From assembly GCF_963678635.1 (NCBI RefSeq), contig NC_087069.1:36623959-36687958 (forward strand): a stretch of DNA of 64,000 bases, in the 5' to 3' direction. The position numbers and the translations under genes are program-made. Numbering within the stretch: the stretch's first letter is position 1; every line of letters starts with the position of its first letter. The notes under the pieces were generated by a model. It worked only from the letters and a program-made list of their open reading frames with translations. It was not told the DNA's origin and did no database searches. Below are positions 51,301-57,944 of the stretch, piece by piece. This DNA comes from Symsagittifera roscoffensis. Lineage: Eukaryota; Xenacoelomorpha; Acoela; Convolutidae.

Positions 51301-54300
51301 AAAATATAATCGTTATTGTCGAATTTAAAAGAAACTCATAGTTGCCCCTAAAGCTGTGTGAAAAATGACAACAAGTTTTGACTGAGACTTTTTGTATAAA
51401 TTAAACCAATTTGAGAAAACTGGATCAATAAGTAATTTTTTGATTCCGCTGAAAGTCTGAAAAGTAAATTCCACTTAAGAAAATAGATATATACTTTCCT
51501 TTATACTTTCGCTGTGTGATAGTGGAGTGTGCCTTACTTTTTAGCTTAAGAATAGCACTCAACTTGAAAATAAACAAGACTGCTCGTATCAGGGCGAAAC
51601 CCTGAATGTTCCGACTGCCTTTTAAGGTTTATGGAGCAGTAAAAACATTTAAAAATTCAATGAAATGAAACAAAATCAAAAATTTTTTTTTCTAAAATTC
51701 GAAAATTTTTATGAAAATTATCCCCCCACACGCCATCCAAAGTACAAAAGGATAGATTTCGCCCCTTGTAACAAACCAATTATGGCACATTTGCTTCTTT
51801 CAACCAATTTGGAACGATTTCTAAGGCGGAGTAACTCTACGCTTACGCGTTAATAGCGCGAGATATATCGCGCTTAATTATCTGAAATTGGCCAAAATGG
51901 CAATCTTTAAACCCCCGTAACTTTACAAAAAAATGATCACAGGTAAAATATATCTTCAAATTTGAGCTCAGAACAACAATACCTTTCGAATGATGTAAAA
52001 CATTCCGTCAAAAATGGCTAGTTAAAAAGTCGAAATTTGTCTGAAAAAAAAACCCACCCCGAGCACAAATATTCCGTTCCTTTCGTATCAAAAAACGGAA
52101 CAATAACAAGTCAAATCGCGAAAAAGTACATTTGAGTATGAACAGTCTTAAGATATTTCCTGGAGAAAAAAAAACGAAAAAAAACGACAAAAAAAATCAT
52201 CAACACCTATATAAGAGTCTGAACTACGTTCAGCGATTCCTAAAAACTTTTTCAATGTACTGAAATGGTGAAAAAACTAACGACCGTGCTTAGGTTTTTC
52301 CTTGATACTTCACATCCTTAACTCACCGATTAGGTAATATAAACACGTACAATGGAAAACTTGAATTGAGTGGCCAAAAGTGGAAAAAACCTGTAATTAT
52401 CTCTGTCTCCCAGCTTAAATGCACCGTTTTGTGCAAATACCAAACAATTGTATTTAAAGTCTAAATACCAATTGCATTTTTAAAAGTTTTTTGAAAATCC
52501 GCTTGTTGGTAAAATCTTAGATCCACCCCTACCTTGAAATCAACACACTTACTTTTTTTGGAACAGTAAAAGCTTATTAGACAAACCTTAGTTTAGCCTG
52601 GCCTTAGTCTAGAATGATTCAATTAGAATCAGTTTTTTTTAAAAATAAATTACTGTTACTGTAGAGGCTAGAATATTAAACTTTTCAATATCTTGAGTTT
52701 TTCACATTTCTTGAAGTATGCTCACGCTCATTTTTCAGTTGTTTTTGCAGTCCAGGTTTCTTTTTGATATCTTTAATCTGACGGCAATGTGACTAATTTG
52801 AATTTAAATGTCCTGGCTTCTACTGGAAATAAGTTGTATGAAAATTTTTTTTGTATATTTTGTACTTGGTCTCGGTCGATGATGAAGTCGGGTTCGTTTC
52901 CTCCGTACTGGGTCTGGATTACATCCTGGCTGTCGAAAGCTAGGTTGGTTCCTCCAGTCCATGTTTGGACTTCAGTCACTGTTTGGGTCGGGTTAGCTAA
53001 AAAACATGGCAAATATTTATCAGCTCCCACATTTTCTCTTCTGACGTCAATTCATTTTCTATTTTTCAACCCAAGCTTACCCTGAACAAGATTAGCCGGT
53101 GGCTGTGCAGGTAGCAGAGAATGTTCCGACAACAGTTATTAAAAAATGAAAGTTTTTTTTTCAATTTTACTCAATTTAGTCATACTTTTTTAAGTAATGG
53201 CTGACTCAAAACTGCAATAATAAGAGTTAATAAACAACAAGTAGGATAAACTTCTGATACTCTGCAATCAGAGTAGAATTTCATTCAACTACATTTCTCG
53301 CTCGCTGTTCTTGCACCAAATTAGACTAATAAGCAAATTTTTCAAACCAATTTTTCTTGACACAAAAAATTAAAGGGCTAATGGGTACGGTACGGACGCC
53401 TTTCTCTTTCAGGGATTCGATCACCTGCCGACCCAAAAGGTTCCCGCTTCGTATAAATTTGAGATATCCATTTTTGGTGATGGGCTCTAAAATTTGTCTG
53501 AAGGCGTTTGCGGGGCCAATGTTTACTAATTTTGAAGGGGACCGAAAAAACGCAATTTTTTGGTCAAAGTTTTCCAAAAAGTGCCCAAAAACCATTGTTT
53601 CACCTGCCTCTTTTTACCGGCGGCACAAAAATTTCTGTCCAAATAGGGTCTTGATAGTGTTCTGGGAGCGCTAAGGAAATCATTTGGTCGACCTAAAAAA
53701 ATGGTCAACAAATTTTTGAAGTTTTTTTCAATGTCTCACCCCTCGTGAAAATCCTATTGCCTAAAAAGAAAAAACGCAATTTTTGGTCAAAATTTTTCAA
53801 AAATTGCCTAAAAACGCCTTTTTTGGCCTGTTTTTTCAAAATTTTGCCTGCCGCGCAAAACAAAATTGGTCAAATGGGGTCTTTATTTTGATTGAGGAAA
53901 GCTCAGAAAATCAATTCGGTCGACCTAAAAAAAAGGTCGACAAAATTTTCGAAATTTTTTGAAAATCCGCCCCCCCCCCACGAGAAAATCCTAGATCCGC
54001 TCATGGAAAGCGCTCAATTAACATGGAGGTTTTGTTAATTCGAAAAGAGGTTATTGGGATTAGTGGGAAGGGGTAGTTGGTGAATCACCAACCAAACTCT
54101 CACACATACAAGATAAACTATTGTGAAAGGTTGCTTTTTAAAATTCGGCTTTGAACAGAAAACTCTTGAATCAGGGGTGGATCCAGATATTTCTCGGGGG
54201 ATTTTCAAAAAGGATTTCGGTCTTGTTTTAGGTCGACCAAATTGATTTCCCGAGCGTTCTCAAAACACTACTAAGACCCTATGTTAAAAGAAGTTTTTGT

Positions 54301-57105
54301 GCCGCAGGCAATTTTTTTTAAAAGACAGGTTAAAAAAATCGTTTTTGAAAAACTTTGAAAAAAAATGCGTTTTTCTGCGTGCGGTCCTCTTCAAAATTAG
54401 TAATTATTGACGCAAAAGGCACCTTCAGAAAAATTTTAAGGCTGTTCGGCCGAACATATATGCCATAAAATAATACCACGGGTGGGGGGGGGGGGGGGGC
54501 TTTTGGTTGGTGATGGGTTCAAATCTCTGGGGAAGAAGCGTCTCCCTAAATCCGCCCCTGTCAAGAATAATAGCTTGTTGAAAAAATGTCAATACGGAGT
54601 GTTTTAAACGTACGTTTAAAACACCCCGCGCTGACGTTTTTCCTTTATCGACTTATTGAATAAGAATTTTCGGTTCAATGCCGAGTTTTAAACAGGTATC
54701 ATTCGTAATAGCTTATCTTGTCGTTCATTTCATAAGGGTGGGTGGAGAGGGGGGGGGGGCTATTTGAGTAGTTGACGCAGGGGGATGCTGTTCAATGTAT
54801 GTGTGAGGGCGTGCTATGCAATTTCAATCCAAATCAGTCAGCCAGTTGGAAAACATTTTGGGTCTAGTTAGGGGGCAGTGAAACTGATCCAACTAGACTA
54901 TGGGGTCTTTATTAGACGACGGACTCCAAAAATTTTCCAAAGGGGTTTTCGGTGCCAATGTTTACTAATTTTGAGGGGGGAGCGTGCACCGAAAAAACGC
55001 AATTTGATTTTGTATAAACAATTTTGAAGCAAATACACTTACAGGAGTAGACATCGTCGTATTTGAACCCCACGACGAAGGAATTCAATTGACAGTCCAA
55101 GGTCAGAGTGTCACCTGCAAGCATCAATCACGTAAGAGTTACATAACGATTACGTCATCAAAACAATTTAATTACTCAAGAATTACATAAAGCACAGTTA
55201 AGTACCTCAGTCATGCAAAATTAACAAAAAGGGAAAATGAGTTTTCTGGTTTTTCAGACTTATGGCTTATGCTTATGGTTTTTACGGTTTTTAGACTGTT
55301 TACGATTTTTAGACTTGCTTATGGTTCTTCAGAAAGAATTTATATCTCTTTAAAAAATGTTTCACAAAATTTGCAGTTTCAGGAAAACTTGATACTTAAC
55401 TTTTGTCTGATAAACTAAACTTCGCATGCAAACTAAGATTGAAATTTGCTTAAATTGATTCTAAATTCGAATTTTCGAATTAGTTTTAAATTGATTCTAA
55501 ATAGTTTGCAATGCATTAAAACTAGATTGATTAGGGCTTGAAATTTGAAGTTAAATAGGTCAAGCCAATAGCAGTTTTCCTGATGTAAAAGCAAAGATAA
55601 TTTGAATAGGTCCAAGATATTATTGTCAGCTTATTTTCATGCCAATACTTTCTTTGCAAAACAAAAATTGACACGTACCCGTCTCAATTCTTTGGAGGTA
55701 GGACCAGGCAGTTAAGCCAGTTGCCTGTCCACCATCTGCCAAATTGTCCAGAGCCGAGTTGTACCCTTGAAGCTTCACATAGTACACCGTATTCGGCCTC
55801 AAGTTATGAACAGTACAGAAGTAGTTGGCGCCCCCCACAAAAGCAACCGAGGGGGTACAAACATCCCCCGCCCTGATGGGGGTGGTAGAACTGGAGGCAC
55901 TGTAGAGTTCCATGTTGATAGAGGTGAAATTCGTAACATCTGGATGGACTTGAAAGTGGATCTCCCCCCTCTCGCCAGCGTACATAGAATCTTGGACGAA
56001 ATGAGTAGCTGAAACAAATAGTGACAGTCGCCAAAACGTTTTCAACATTGAAGACCAACTTACATAACAAAACCCCCTCTCTCTAGGTATCTACTAAAGA
56101 ATCTCTACTATCTAAATAAGACCAATAGAGTTTTCTAGTGAAATATCTAATTTTTCTTTGGTTGGTCACAATTACCTCTAATCTAGAAGGTAACAATTTT
56201 ATGTTAATCTTGCAAGATTTTAAAATTGGATAGCCTGAGTCAAAAATTTCAGAAAAAAAAACTTTCGACTAGCCAATGTTGCTTAAAAAGAATAGTAGCC
56301 AAACGGCGACTACCACTTAAGCGATTGACCGCACTGACAAACTTGAGATTGAATCTGTATACAATCTGTATAAATTTAGTTCACAAAAACTGGTTAAAAA
56401 TCGATTCAAGTCGATTTAAATCGATTTTTTTTGTTACTAAATACGTAGGAAAATGAAAACAAAAACAAAGAATTAAATAGACTTAGAATCAATGGAAATT
56501 GATTTTTGGCACATTTTTGTATCAAACTTAGCCTGTTTTAAATCAATTCGTATCAATATTTTTAGATATCTGCTACATTATATGTATAAAACCGATTGCA
56601 AGCCATTTCTTGTCAAAACTGGTGTAGATGTCTTCATCAAAAAGTAGTCTTTATCCATATTTTTTGGTAACTTTTGCAAGGTCGTCTTCAAATTGTCAGG
56701 TCTTTTGTGATATCAAATATTGTCAAAATATGAGTTAATCTGACACATCATTATATCTTCAAAATGTAAGATAGCTTTAAATTTAACCTATGATTCAGAA
56801 TAGCTTCAAAACTAAAAAACAATTCTCAAACTACACTAAACTAATTAACCTAGAGGCCAAATTGAATAAATATCTTACGTGCTGGGAACAGACAGAAATC
56901 CATATTTTCCCAGGCTTGCGCGTTCTCCCTTCGCAAAATATTGACACACTGGGAGTTGAAAATGAAGGTAGGGTTTGTGTCGAAAACCTCTGGCTCGAAA
57001 CACCAGTCAGTGTCGCAGCAGAAGTTCCTGGCTGCCCAGCTGCACTGCGTCTGACCGATATTCACGGGAAAATCCGTCGGGTTATCGGGGCGGTTGAACA
57101 CAAAT
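35829..57105 (-). CDS. ZP-domain transmembrane glycoprotein gene, 3' part (12 exons)
   Basis: This is the only convincing gene. Exons run right to left at 57105-56879, 56008-55679, 55114-55043, 52996-52866, 50886-50810, 50450-50131, 49196-49039, 43361-43088, 42286-42110, 41272-41082, 39374-39249 and 35971-35829, giving about 742 visible residues. All introns but one join in frame with GT-AG borders. Counting from the first whole codon: cysteine-rich part 1-75, FN3-like 77-185, linker 187-240, jacalin/ZG16-like 240-382, ZP-N about 397-485, ZP-C about 531-657, furin site RARR ending at 665, second site RPKR ending at 690, transmembrane helix about 709-728, basic tail. Proteins of this build are secreted, cut at the furin site and polymerise through the ZP domain into extracellular matrix or egg, cuticle or mucus coats; which applies here is unknown. 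The first visible exon starts inside a codon, so at least one 5' exon, with the signal peptide and promoter, is missing or beyond the window. Confidence 0.85.
36284..36577. repeat. Inverted repeat pair around a 250-bp loop
   Basis: The 20-mer ggatcttgttaactatttcc at 36,284-36,303 has a perfect reverse complement at 36,558-36,577. A second imperfect reverse copy (agatagttaacaagatcc) lies at 36,531-36,548. The arms and loop could be a small foldback element or its remnant. No target duplication was identified. Confidence 0.65.
36870..36930 (+). repeat. tRNA-like (SINE head) candidate
   Basis: The sequence cgtggctcagtggtagtata matches the RNA polymerase III A-box consensus well (TGGCTCAGTGG). 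About 35 bases later, agctcgaccgcgtccc is a weak B-box-like match. No complete acceptor stem or clear cloverleaf is visible, so I read it as a tRNA-derived SINE head or a pseudogene, not a working tRNA. It lies directly upstream of the family C element. Confidence 0.35.
37069..38152. mobile_element. Family C element (ATAATCGATT/poly-C type), full-length-looking copy
   Basis: The left end reads cgcccgcaccgggtttccat and the right end carries the inverted form atggaaattcagtgcgggcg, so the ends are imperfect inverted repeats. Both subterminal regions are made of variants of attataatcgattataatgg. The middle has a run of Cs (37,383-37,397) and long CCC-rich or GGG-rich stretches. Partial relatives lie at 44,035-44,415 and 57,945-59,220. 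There is no coding capacity, so the element is probably non-autonomous; superfamily unknown. Confidence 0.65.
38152..38619 (-). mobile_element. Family A copy, reverse orientation
   Basis: The reverse complement shows the same end module and body as the copies at 33,771, 51,573 and 58,545. The end module lies at 38,560-38,619 (ttaaaaggcagtcgaaac, then cccggatacgagcagtcttg). Its inner end abuts the family C element directly at the shared gcgggcgg. Confidence 0.7.
39249..39374 (-). CDS. Exon with the furin site after the ZP domain
   Basis: The acceptor is ttttttcag and the donor is GTATGT. The reading starts TNNSCSSTGRARRAVD. The cysteine is the last of the ZP module, NNS is a glycosylation sequon, and RARR is a canonical furin-type site just after the domain, as in other ZP proteins. 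The exon then gives a hydrophobic patch (VTLPEMTITSQPLFV) and a second dibasic site RPKR. In known ZP proteins the cleavage removes a hydrophobic propeptide and permits polymerisation; here that is inferred. Confidence 0.85.
39585..39971 (+). mobile_element. hAT-like non-autonomous element, copy in the exon 39,249-41,082 intron
   Basis: It ends cctagatccgcgcctg, matching the CAGGGGCGGATC terminal motif in reverse. Its body has the family landmarks in order: gacccaaagggtc, ttgggcgccaatatata, gcgcgcgccgaaaaa, tttggcctttcttttcaaaa, gcctgcggagcaga, and the palindromic pair ggtcgacctaaaaaaaaggt. The left end is eroded. Confidence 0.6.
40745..40905. repeat. Short foldback element
   Basis: The left arm (from gcggtacaattgagaaatct) is mirrored by the right arm (agatttctcaattgatccgc), with further matching blocks cgcgcgagtttttggatcc against tggatacaaaaactcgcg, and gaagttatttgtgcc against ggcataaataactt. 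The loop is only about 20 bases. Arm identity looks near 80 percent. Transcribed RNA would fold into a long hairpin. Confidence 0.75.
41082..41272 (-). CDS. ZP-C second half
   Basis: The acceptor is gttttcag and the donor is AA|GTCAGT. It encodes GCPTDFDTG directly after the previous exon's EQNG, then FAWESN, VVYIHCTVKGC and NECIAST. The GCP motif, the YIHC..V..C strand and the following cysteines are hallmarks of ZP-C. The exon is 191 bases and leaves a one-base split codon, so both joins keep the frame. Confidence 0.88.
41273..42109 (-). other. Intron with poly-C run and family A end (41.3-42.1 kb)
   Basis: This 837-bp intron has a GTAAGT donor at 42,109. A run of 17 C (42,073-42,089; G on the transcribed strand) begins about 20 bases past the donor. 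A solitary family A end is at 41,376-41,411 (attcagggcttcaccctg, then tacgagcagttttg). Nothing else was recognised. Confidence 0.6.
42110..42286 (-). CDS. ZP-C first half with the CWAT motif
   Basis: Acceptor tttgtgcag, donor GTAAGTG. The translation includes VLLDAPFYFGVTF, then MTIYAPECWATQTSS and GSYFTLEQNG. ECWAT followed about 17 residues later by NGCP is the most diagnostic signature of the ZP family (consensus CWATPS...NGCP). It is 177 bases and in frame with both neighbours. Confidence 0.9.
42287..43087 (-). other. Intron between ZP exons (42.3-43.1 kb)
   Basis: 801 bp, donor GTAAAC at 43,087, acceptor CAG at 42,287. It holds a 20-bp tandem pair (taacgaatggttttagggtt) near 42,707-42,741. 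No mobile element or exon was recognised. Confidence 0.5.
43088..43361 (-). CDS. ZP-N second half
   Basis: The acceptor is gtaatttttag. The translation begins DDDQKLVNYTNGIGQ, continues VVTGNGVSIVRQ and GFSLVCCYHTRGN, and ends VNRVPYKLSFYTNAAFTTAF. YTN followed by FSLVC.Y about 30 residues later matches the end of ZP-N (typical YxN ... F.V.C.Y). Two N-glycosylation sequons (NYT, NVT) are present. The 3' join is in frame. The 5' join to the 49-kb exon is off by one base if both borders are strictly GT-AG. Confidence 0.85.
44035..44415. mobile_element. Family C fragment with embedded hAT-like end
   Basis: It starts cccgcaccggagttccatgg and continues with caatcgattataatgg as in the copy at 37,069. 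At 44,160-44,245 it contains a piece of the hAT-like family (g-run, tcagggattcgacccc, gccgacccaaag), then a C run and the family C C-rich body. It stops near 44,415. Confidence 0.55.
44507..45130. repeat. Minisatellite, five units of ~124 bp
   Basis: Units start with aaaatggatagtaaaaagtc near 44,508, 44,633, 44,757, 44,884 and 45,007. Each contains acacggttcaactaaaaa, a cggagattaatttttgag phrase and agccaaccatatggtaga. Units differ mainly in the length of an A run and a few bases. The last unit ends near 45,130. Confidence 0.92.
45349..45380. repeat. (AT)n microsatellite
   Basis: About 16 uninterrupted AT dinucleotides. Confidence 0.95.
45381..47500. other. Intronic AT-rich DNA with a tRNA-like fragment
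   Basis: No exon was recognised. Around 46,467-46,530 the sequence ggcctagttagtctagcggg followed by ggttatcaatcccgtgctgg resembles degenerate polymerase III A and B boxes, so it may be a tRNA-derived SINE remnant (low confidence). The remainder shows no structure I can name. Confidence 0.4.
47524..48724. repeat. Large foldback element with tandem repeats in the middle
   Basis: The left arm (47,524-47,836) is mirrored by the right arm (48,190-48,724). Paired landmarks include gatcaaaaattgataa with the reverse of ttatcaattttgatc, aggcgcaaaatagccag with ctggccattttgcgcct, tttcagaggtgttcttgcc with catgaacacctctgaaa, and ccgcggaaaaatcacagac with gtctgtgatttttgcgca. The right arm is longer because it holds an extra block (48,282-48,466) bounded by a perfect 17-bp inverted repeat (cgaggccaaactgtgca). 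The centre (48,070-48,240) has three 62-bp tandem units around tgatttttccgcgg. Confidence 0.75.
49039..49196 (-). CDS. ZP-N first half
   Basis: The acceptor is tttttctag. The translation runs SFQQYTLRDTSCVIDVFPDW, then AYTFNYTATPSSSCGSTRTS, then SCYSDQTS. The first cysteine and the next two, with the cysteine of FSLVC in the following exon 87-88 residues further on, give the four-cysteine ZP-N framework at the usual overall length. The donor is uncertain: TCA|GTTTAAG is in phase 0 while the next exon needs phase 1. Confidence 0.75.
49197..50130 (-). other. Intron with a 15-C run and a 3 x 32-bp repeat
   Basis: 934 bp, donor GTAAGT at 50,130, acceptor TAG at 49,197. A run of 15 C lies at 49,257-49,271, 60 bases from the acceptor. 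Three 32-bp units starting catcgtgaaacaaattgttg lie at 49,358, 49,390 and 49,422, ending near 49,453. The rest is plain AT-rich DNA. Confidence 0.8.
50131..50450 (-). CDS. Jacalin/ZG16-like module, main exon
   Basis: Acceptor gcgttttag, donor GTAAGT; 320 bases, in frame on both sides. The translation has YGPQGTFNS, then SLVNERIFQVTGSFSSAG, AAIGFSKRDDGG, GFSVTQTTGNQYVTSMFGAT and GVIRALSFRW. The order E.I..V.G, a strand like AIGFS, F.V with G..V....G, and I.AL.F.W matches the beta-prism I fold of jacalin and animal ZG16-like lectins. Two extra cysteines (TCYGTGDC) may form a local loop. The sugar-binding loops cannot be judged. A different beta-rich domain remains possible. Confidence 0.75.
50451..50809 (-). 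other. 359-bp intron
   Basis: Acceptor gttttag at 50,451. The donor at 50,809 is GTCATA, weaker than the others in this gene. No repeat was recognised. Confidence 0.55.
50810..50886 (-). CDS. Small exon of the jacalin-like module
   Basis: Acceptor ttttctaaccag. It is 77 bases and starts in phase 0: VLLFRGYPSAIIVQSDATQI, then THIAF. It supplies strands I.V......I..I.F that precede the YG..G turn in the next exon, as in jacalin-type domains. The split AG|C codon joins correctly. Confidence 0.72.
50887..52865 (-). other. 2.0-kb intron with a family A copy
   Basis: Donor GTACAA at 52,865, acceptor CAG at 50,887. It contains a family A element at 51,573-52,075. The open frames at 50,887-51,251 look like random AT-rich translation. 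Confidence 0.6.
51573..52075 (+). mobile_element. Family A copy
   Basis: The left end aacaagactgctcgtatcag is followed by ccctgaatgttccgactgcc and tttatggagcagtaa. The body matches the other copies: a phrase caaccaatttggaacgattt at 51,799, the gcgcgagatatatcgcgc palindrome near 51,854, and aaaatggcaatctttaaacc near 51,894. The right end stops after gagcacaaatattccg without the inverted end module seen at 59,108. Confidence 0.72.
52866..52996 (-). CDS. Exon entering the jacalin-like module
   Basis: Acceptor ttttttagctaa region, in frame from a one-base split codon. The translation runs SNPTQTVTEVQTWTGG, then AFDSQDVIQTQYGGNEPDF and IIDRDQ. The YGGN..DF segment resembles the glycine-rich first strand of jacalin-like domains; the part before it is a linker without an assignment. 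Donor CAA|GTACAA. Confidence 0.72.
53385..54006 (+). mobile_element. Two hAT-like copies back to back
   Basis: The first (53,385-53,762) has tcagggattcgatcacctgc, gacccaaaaggttc, ggtcgacctaaaaaaatggt and a cctcgtgaaaatcctat end. The second (53,763-54,006) starts inside the element and ends cctagatccgctcatg. Both share the gccttttttggcctg and ggtcgacctaaaaaaaaggt words of the family. Confidence 0.65.
54172..54560 (-). mobile_element. hAT-like non-autonomous element with both ends
   Basis: It begins caggggtggatccaga and ends aaatccgcccctg, so the ends are inverted repeats of the CAGGGGYGGATY type. The flanking eight bases are tcttgaat on the left and tcaagaat on the right, a decayed 8-bp target duplication as expected of the hAT superfamily. 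There is no transposase frame. A G run of about 19 lies inside. Confidence 0.75.
55043..55114 (-). CDS. 72-base linker exon
   Basis: Acceptor tgcttgcag, donor T|GTAAGTG. It encodes GDTLTLDCQLNSFVVGFKYD, then DVYS. One cysteine, no domain assignment; it connects the FN3-like and jacalin-like parts. Both splice phases match. Confidence 0.72.
55115..55678 (-). other. 564-bp intron
   Basis: Donor GTACGT at 55,678. It includes a low-complexity stretch of ttatggtttttacgg-like words (55,255-55,330). No element or exon was recognised. Confidence 0.55.
55679..56008 (-). CDS. Fibronectin type III-like exon
   Basis: Acceptor atttgtttcag, in frame from a one-base split proline codon. It is a single 330-base exon coding about 110 residues: GEIHFQVHPDVTNFTSINME, then CTPSVAFVGGANYFC, then LRPNTVYYVKLQGYN, then TAWSYLQRIETG. 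The L.P.T.YYVKL.GYN strand pair is typical of FN3 domains, and one domain per exon is a common layout. NFT is a glycosylation sequon. The two cysteines may form an internal bridge. Confidence 0.75.
56009..56878 (-). other. 870-bp intron
   Basis: Donor GTAAGATA at 56,878, acceptor TTTCAG at 56,009. The sequence is AT-rich. No recognisable repeat or exon. Confidence 0.5.
56879..57105 (-). CDS. Cysteine-rich exon, first visible exon of the gene
   Basis: The acceptor is acgtttcag and the donor C|GTAAGATA. The translation starts FVFNRPDNPTDFPVNIGQTQ, then CSWAARNFCCDTDWCFEPE, then NSQCVNILRRE and FCLFPA. The cysteine spacing is C-x6-CC-x3-C-x15-C-x16-C. I do not recognise the domain. The first base belongs to a codon begun in an exon further right, so this is not the gene's start. 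Confidence 0.75.
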
Positions 57106-57944
57106 CTGAAACGTTGAGAAATTTAGTTTGAAGATTACAAGCAAAATAATGTCTGTATGGTGAATAAGATTTCAAGAAGCAGTTATTAGAAAAAGAAGAA
57201 ACGATGCAAAATTTCTGTGCTGGTGAATTATCTTCAATATGCCGACAAAACTATGACACAAATTTTAAACGATTTTTGTTACTCTCAAAAATATTTGAAT
57301 AGTTTGTTCGACCTAAAAACAAGGTCGACAAAAATTTCGAAAATTTTTGAAAATCCGCTTCATACAAGAAAATCCTAGATCCGCCCCTGTATGTATATAT
57401 GGGAGGATCTAGGATTTTCTTGAGGGGGGAGGGGCGGATTTTTAAAAACTTTCGAAATTTTTCTCGAGCATTTTTTAGGTCAACCAAATTGGTTTTTCGA
57501 GCTCTCCCAAAGCAGTAAAGAGACCCTAAATTGGCCAAATTTTCTGCGCCGCAGGCAAAGTTTTGAAAATACAGGCCAAAAAAGGCGTTTTTAGACAATT
57601 TTTGGACCAAAAAATTGGGTTTTTCGGCGCGCGCTTCCCCCTTAAAAATAGTATATATTGGCGTATTATTATATATTAGTATATAGTTTAGAGAAAAGGT
57701 CAGTCAGCCAAAAATGGATATCTCTAAATAGTACACAGGGGGACTTTTGAGTCGGCAGGGGGTCGAAACCCAGAGGAGGAGGGAATTTCCGCCTCTCCCC
57801 TCCCCAAATTCCCCCTAAACCCGCCCCTGTAAAAAATACTTTTTCTTATCTTCGATAAAAATGTAAGCTAACAAACCAAAAAAAATCATCGGCTAGTTAG
57901 AGTTCTTTAAAAGTAAAATAGTATCATTTTTAATTATACCTTGG
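57106..57944. mobile_element. hAT-like copies in two orientations
   Basis: A forward 3' end (about 57,300-57,389, ending cctagatccgcccctg) is followed after nine bases by a reverse copy (about 57,396-57,829) that starts gggaggatctaggattttc and ends taaacccgcccctg. The reverse copy has gcgccgcaggcaaagttt, gtttttcggcgcgcgctt, and ggcagggggtcgaaacccag. The 119-codon minus frame across it is transposon sequence, not an exon. Confidence 0.65.

Larger units (their letters stand above)
52997..55042 (-). other. 2.0-kb intron with several hAT-like copies
   Basis: Donor GTAAGTG at 55,042, acceptor TTTTTAG at 52,997. It holds two tandem copies of the hAT-like family (53,385-54,006), one reverse copy with both ends (54,172-54,560) and a fragment (54,900-55,012), plus G runs at 54,482-54,500 and near 54,751. 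Confidence 0.6.

Noticed and set aside
55804-56070. Alternative frames overlapping the FN3-like exon on both strands
   Set aside because: They are shadows of the real exon. Only the frame with matching acceptor and donor phases gives the L.P.T.YYVKL motif.
57251-57610. 119-codon minus-strand frame
   Set aside because: It lies wholly inside hAT-like repeat copies, and its phase and splice sites do not connect to the exon at 56,879-57,105.
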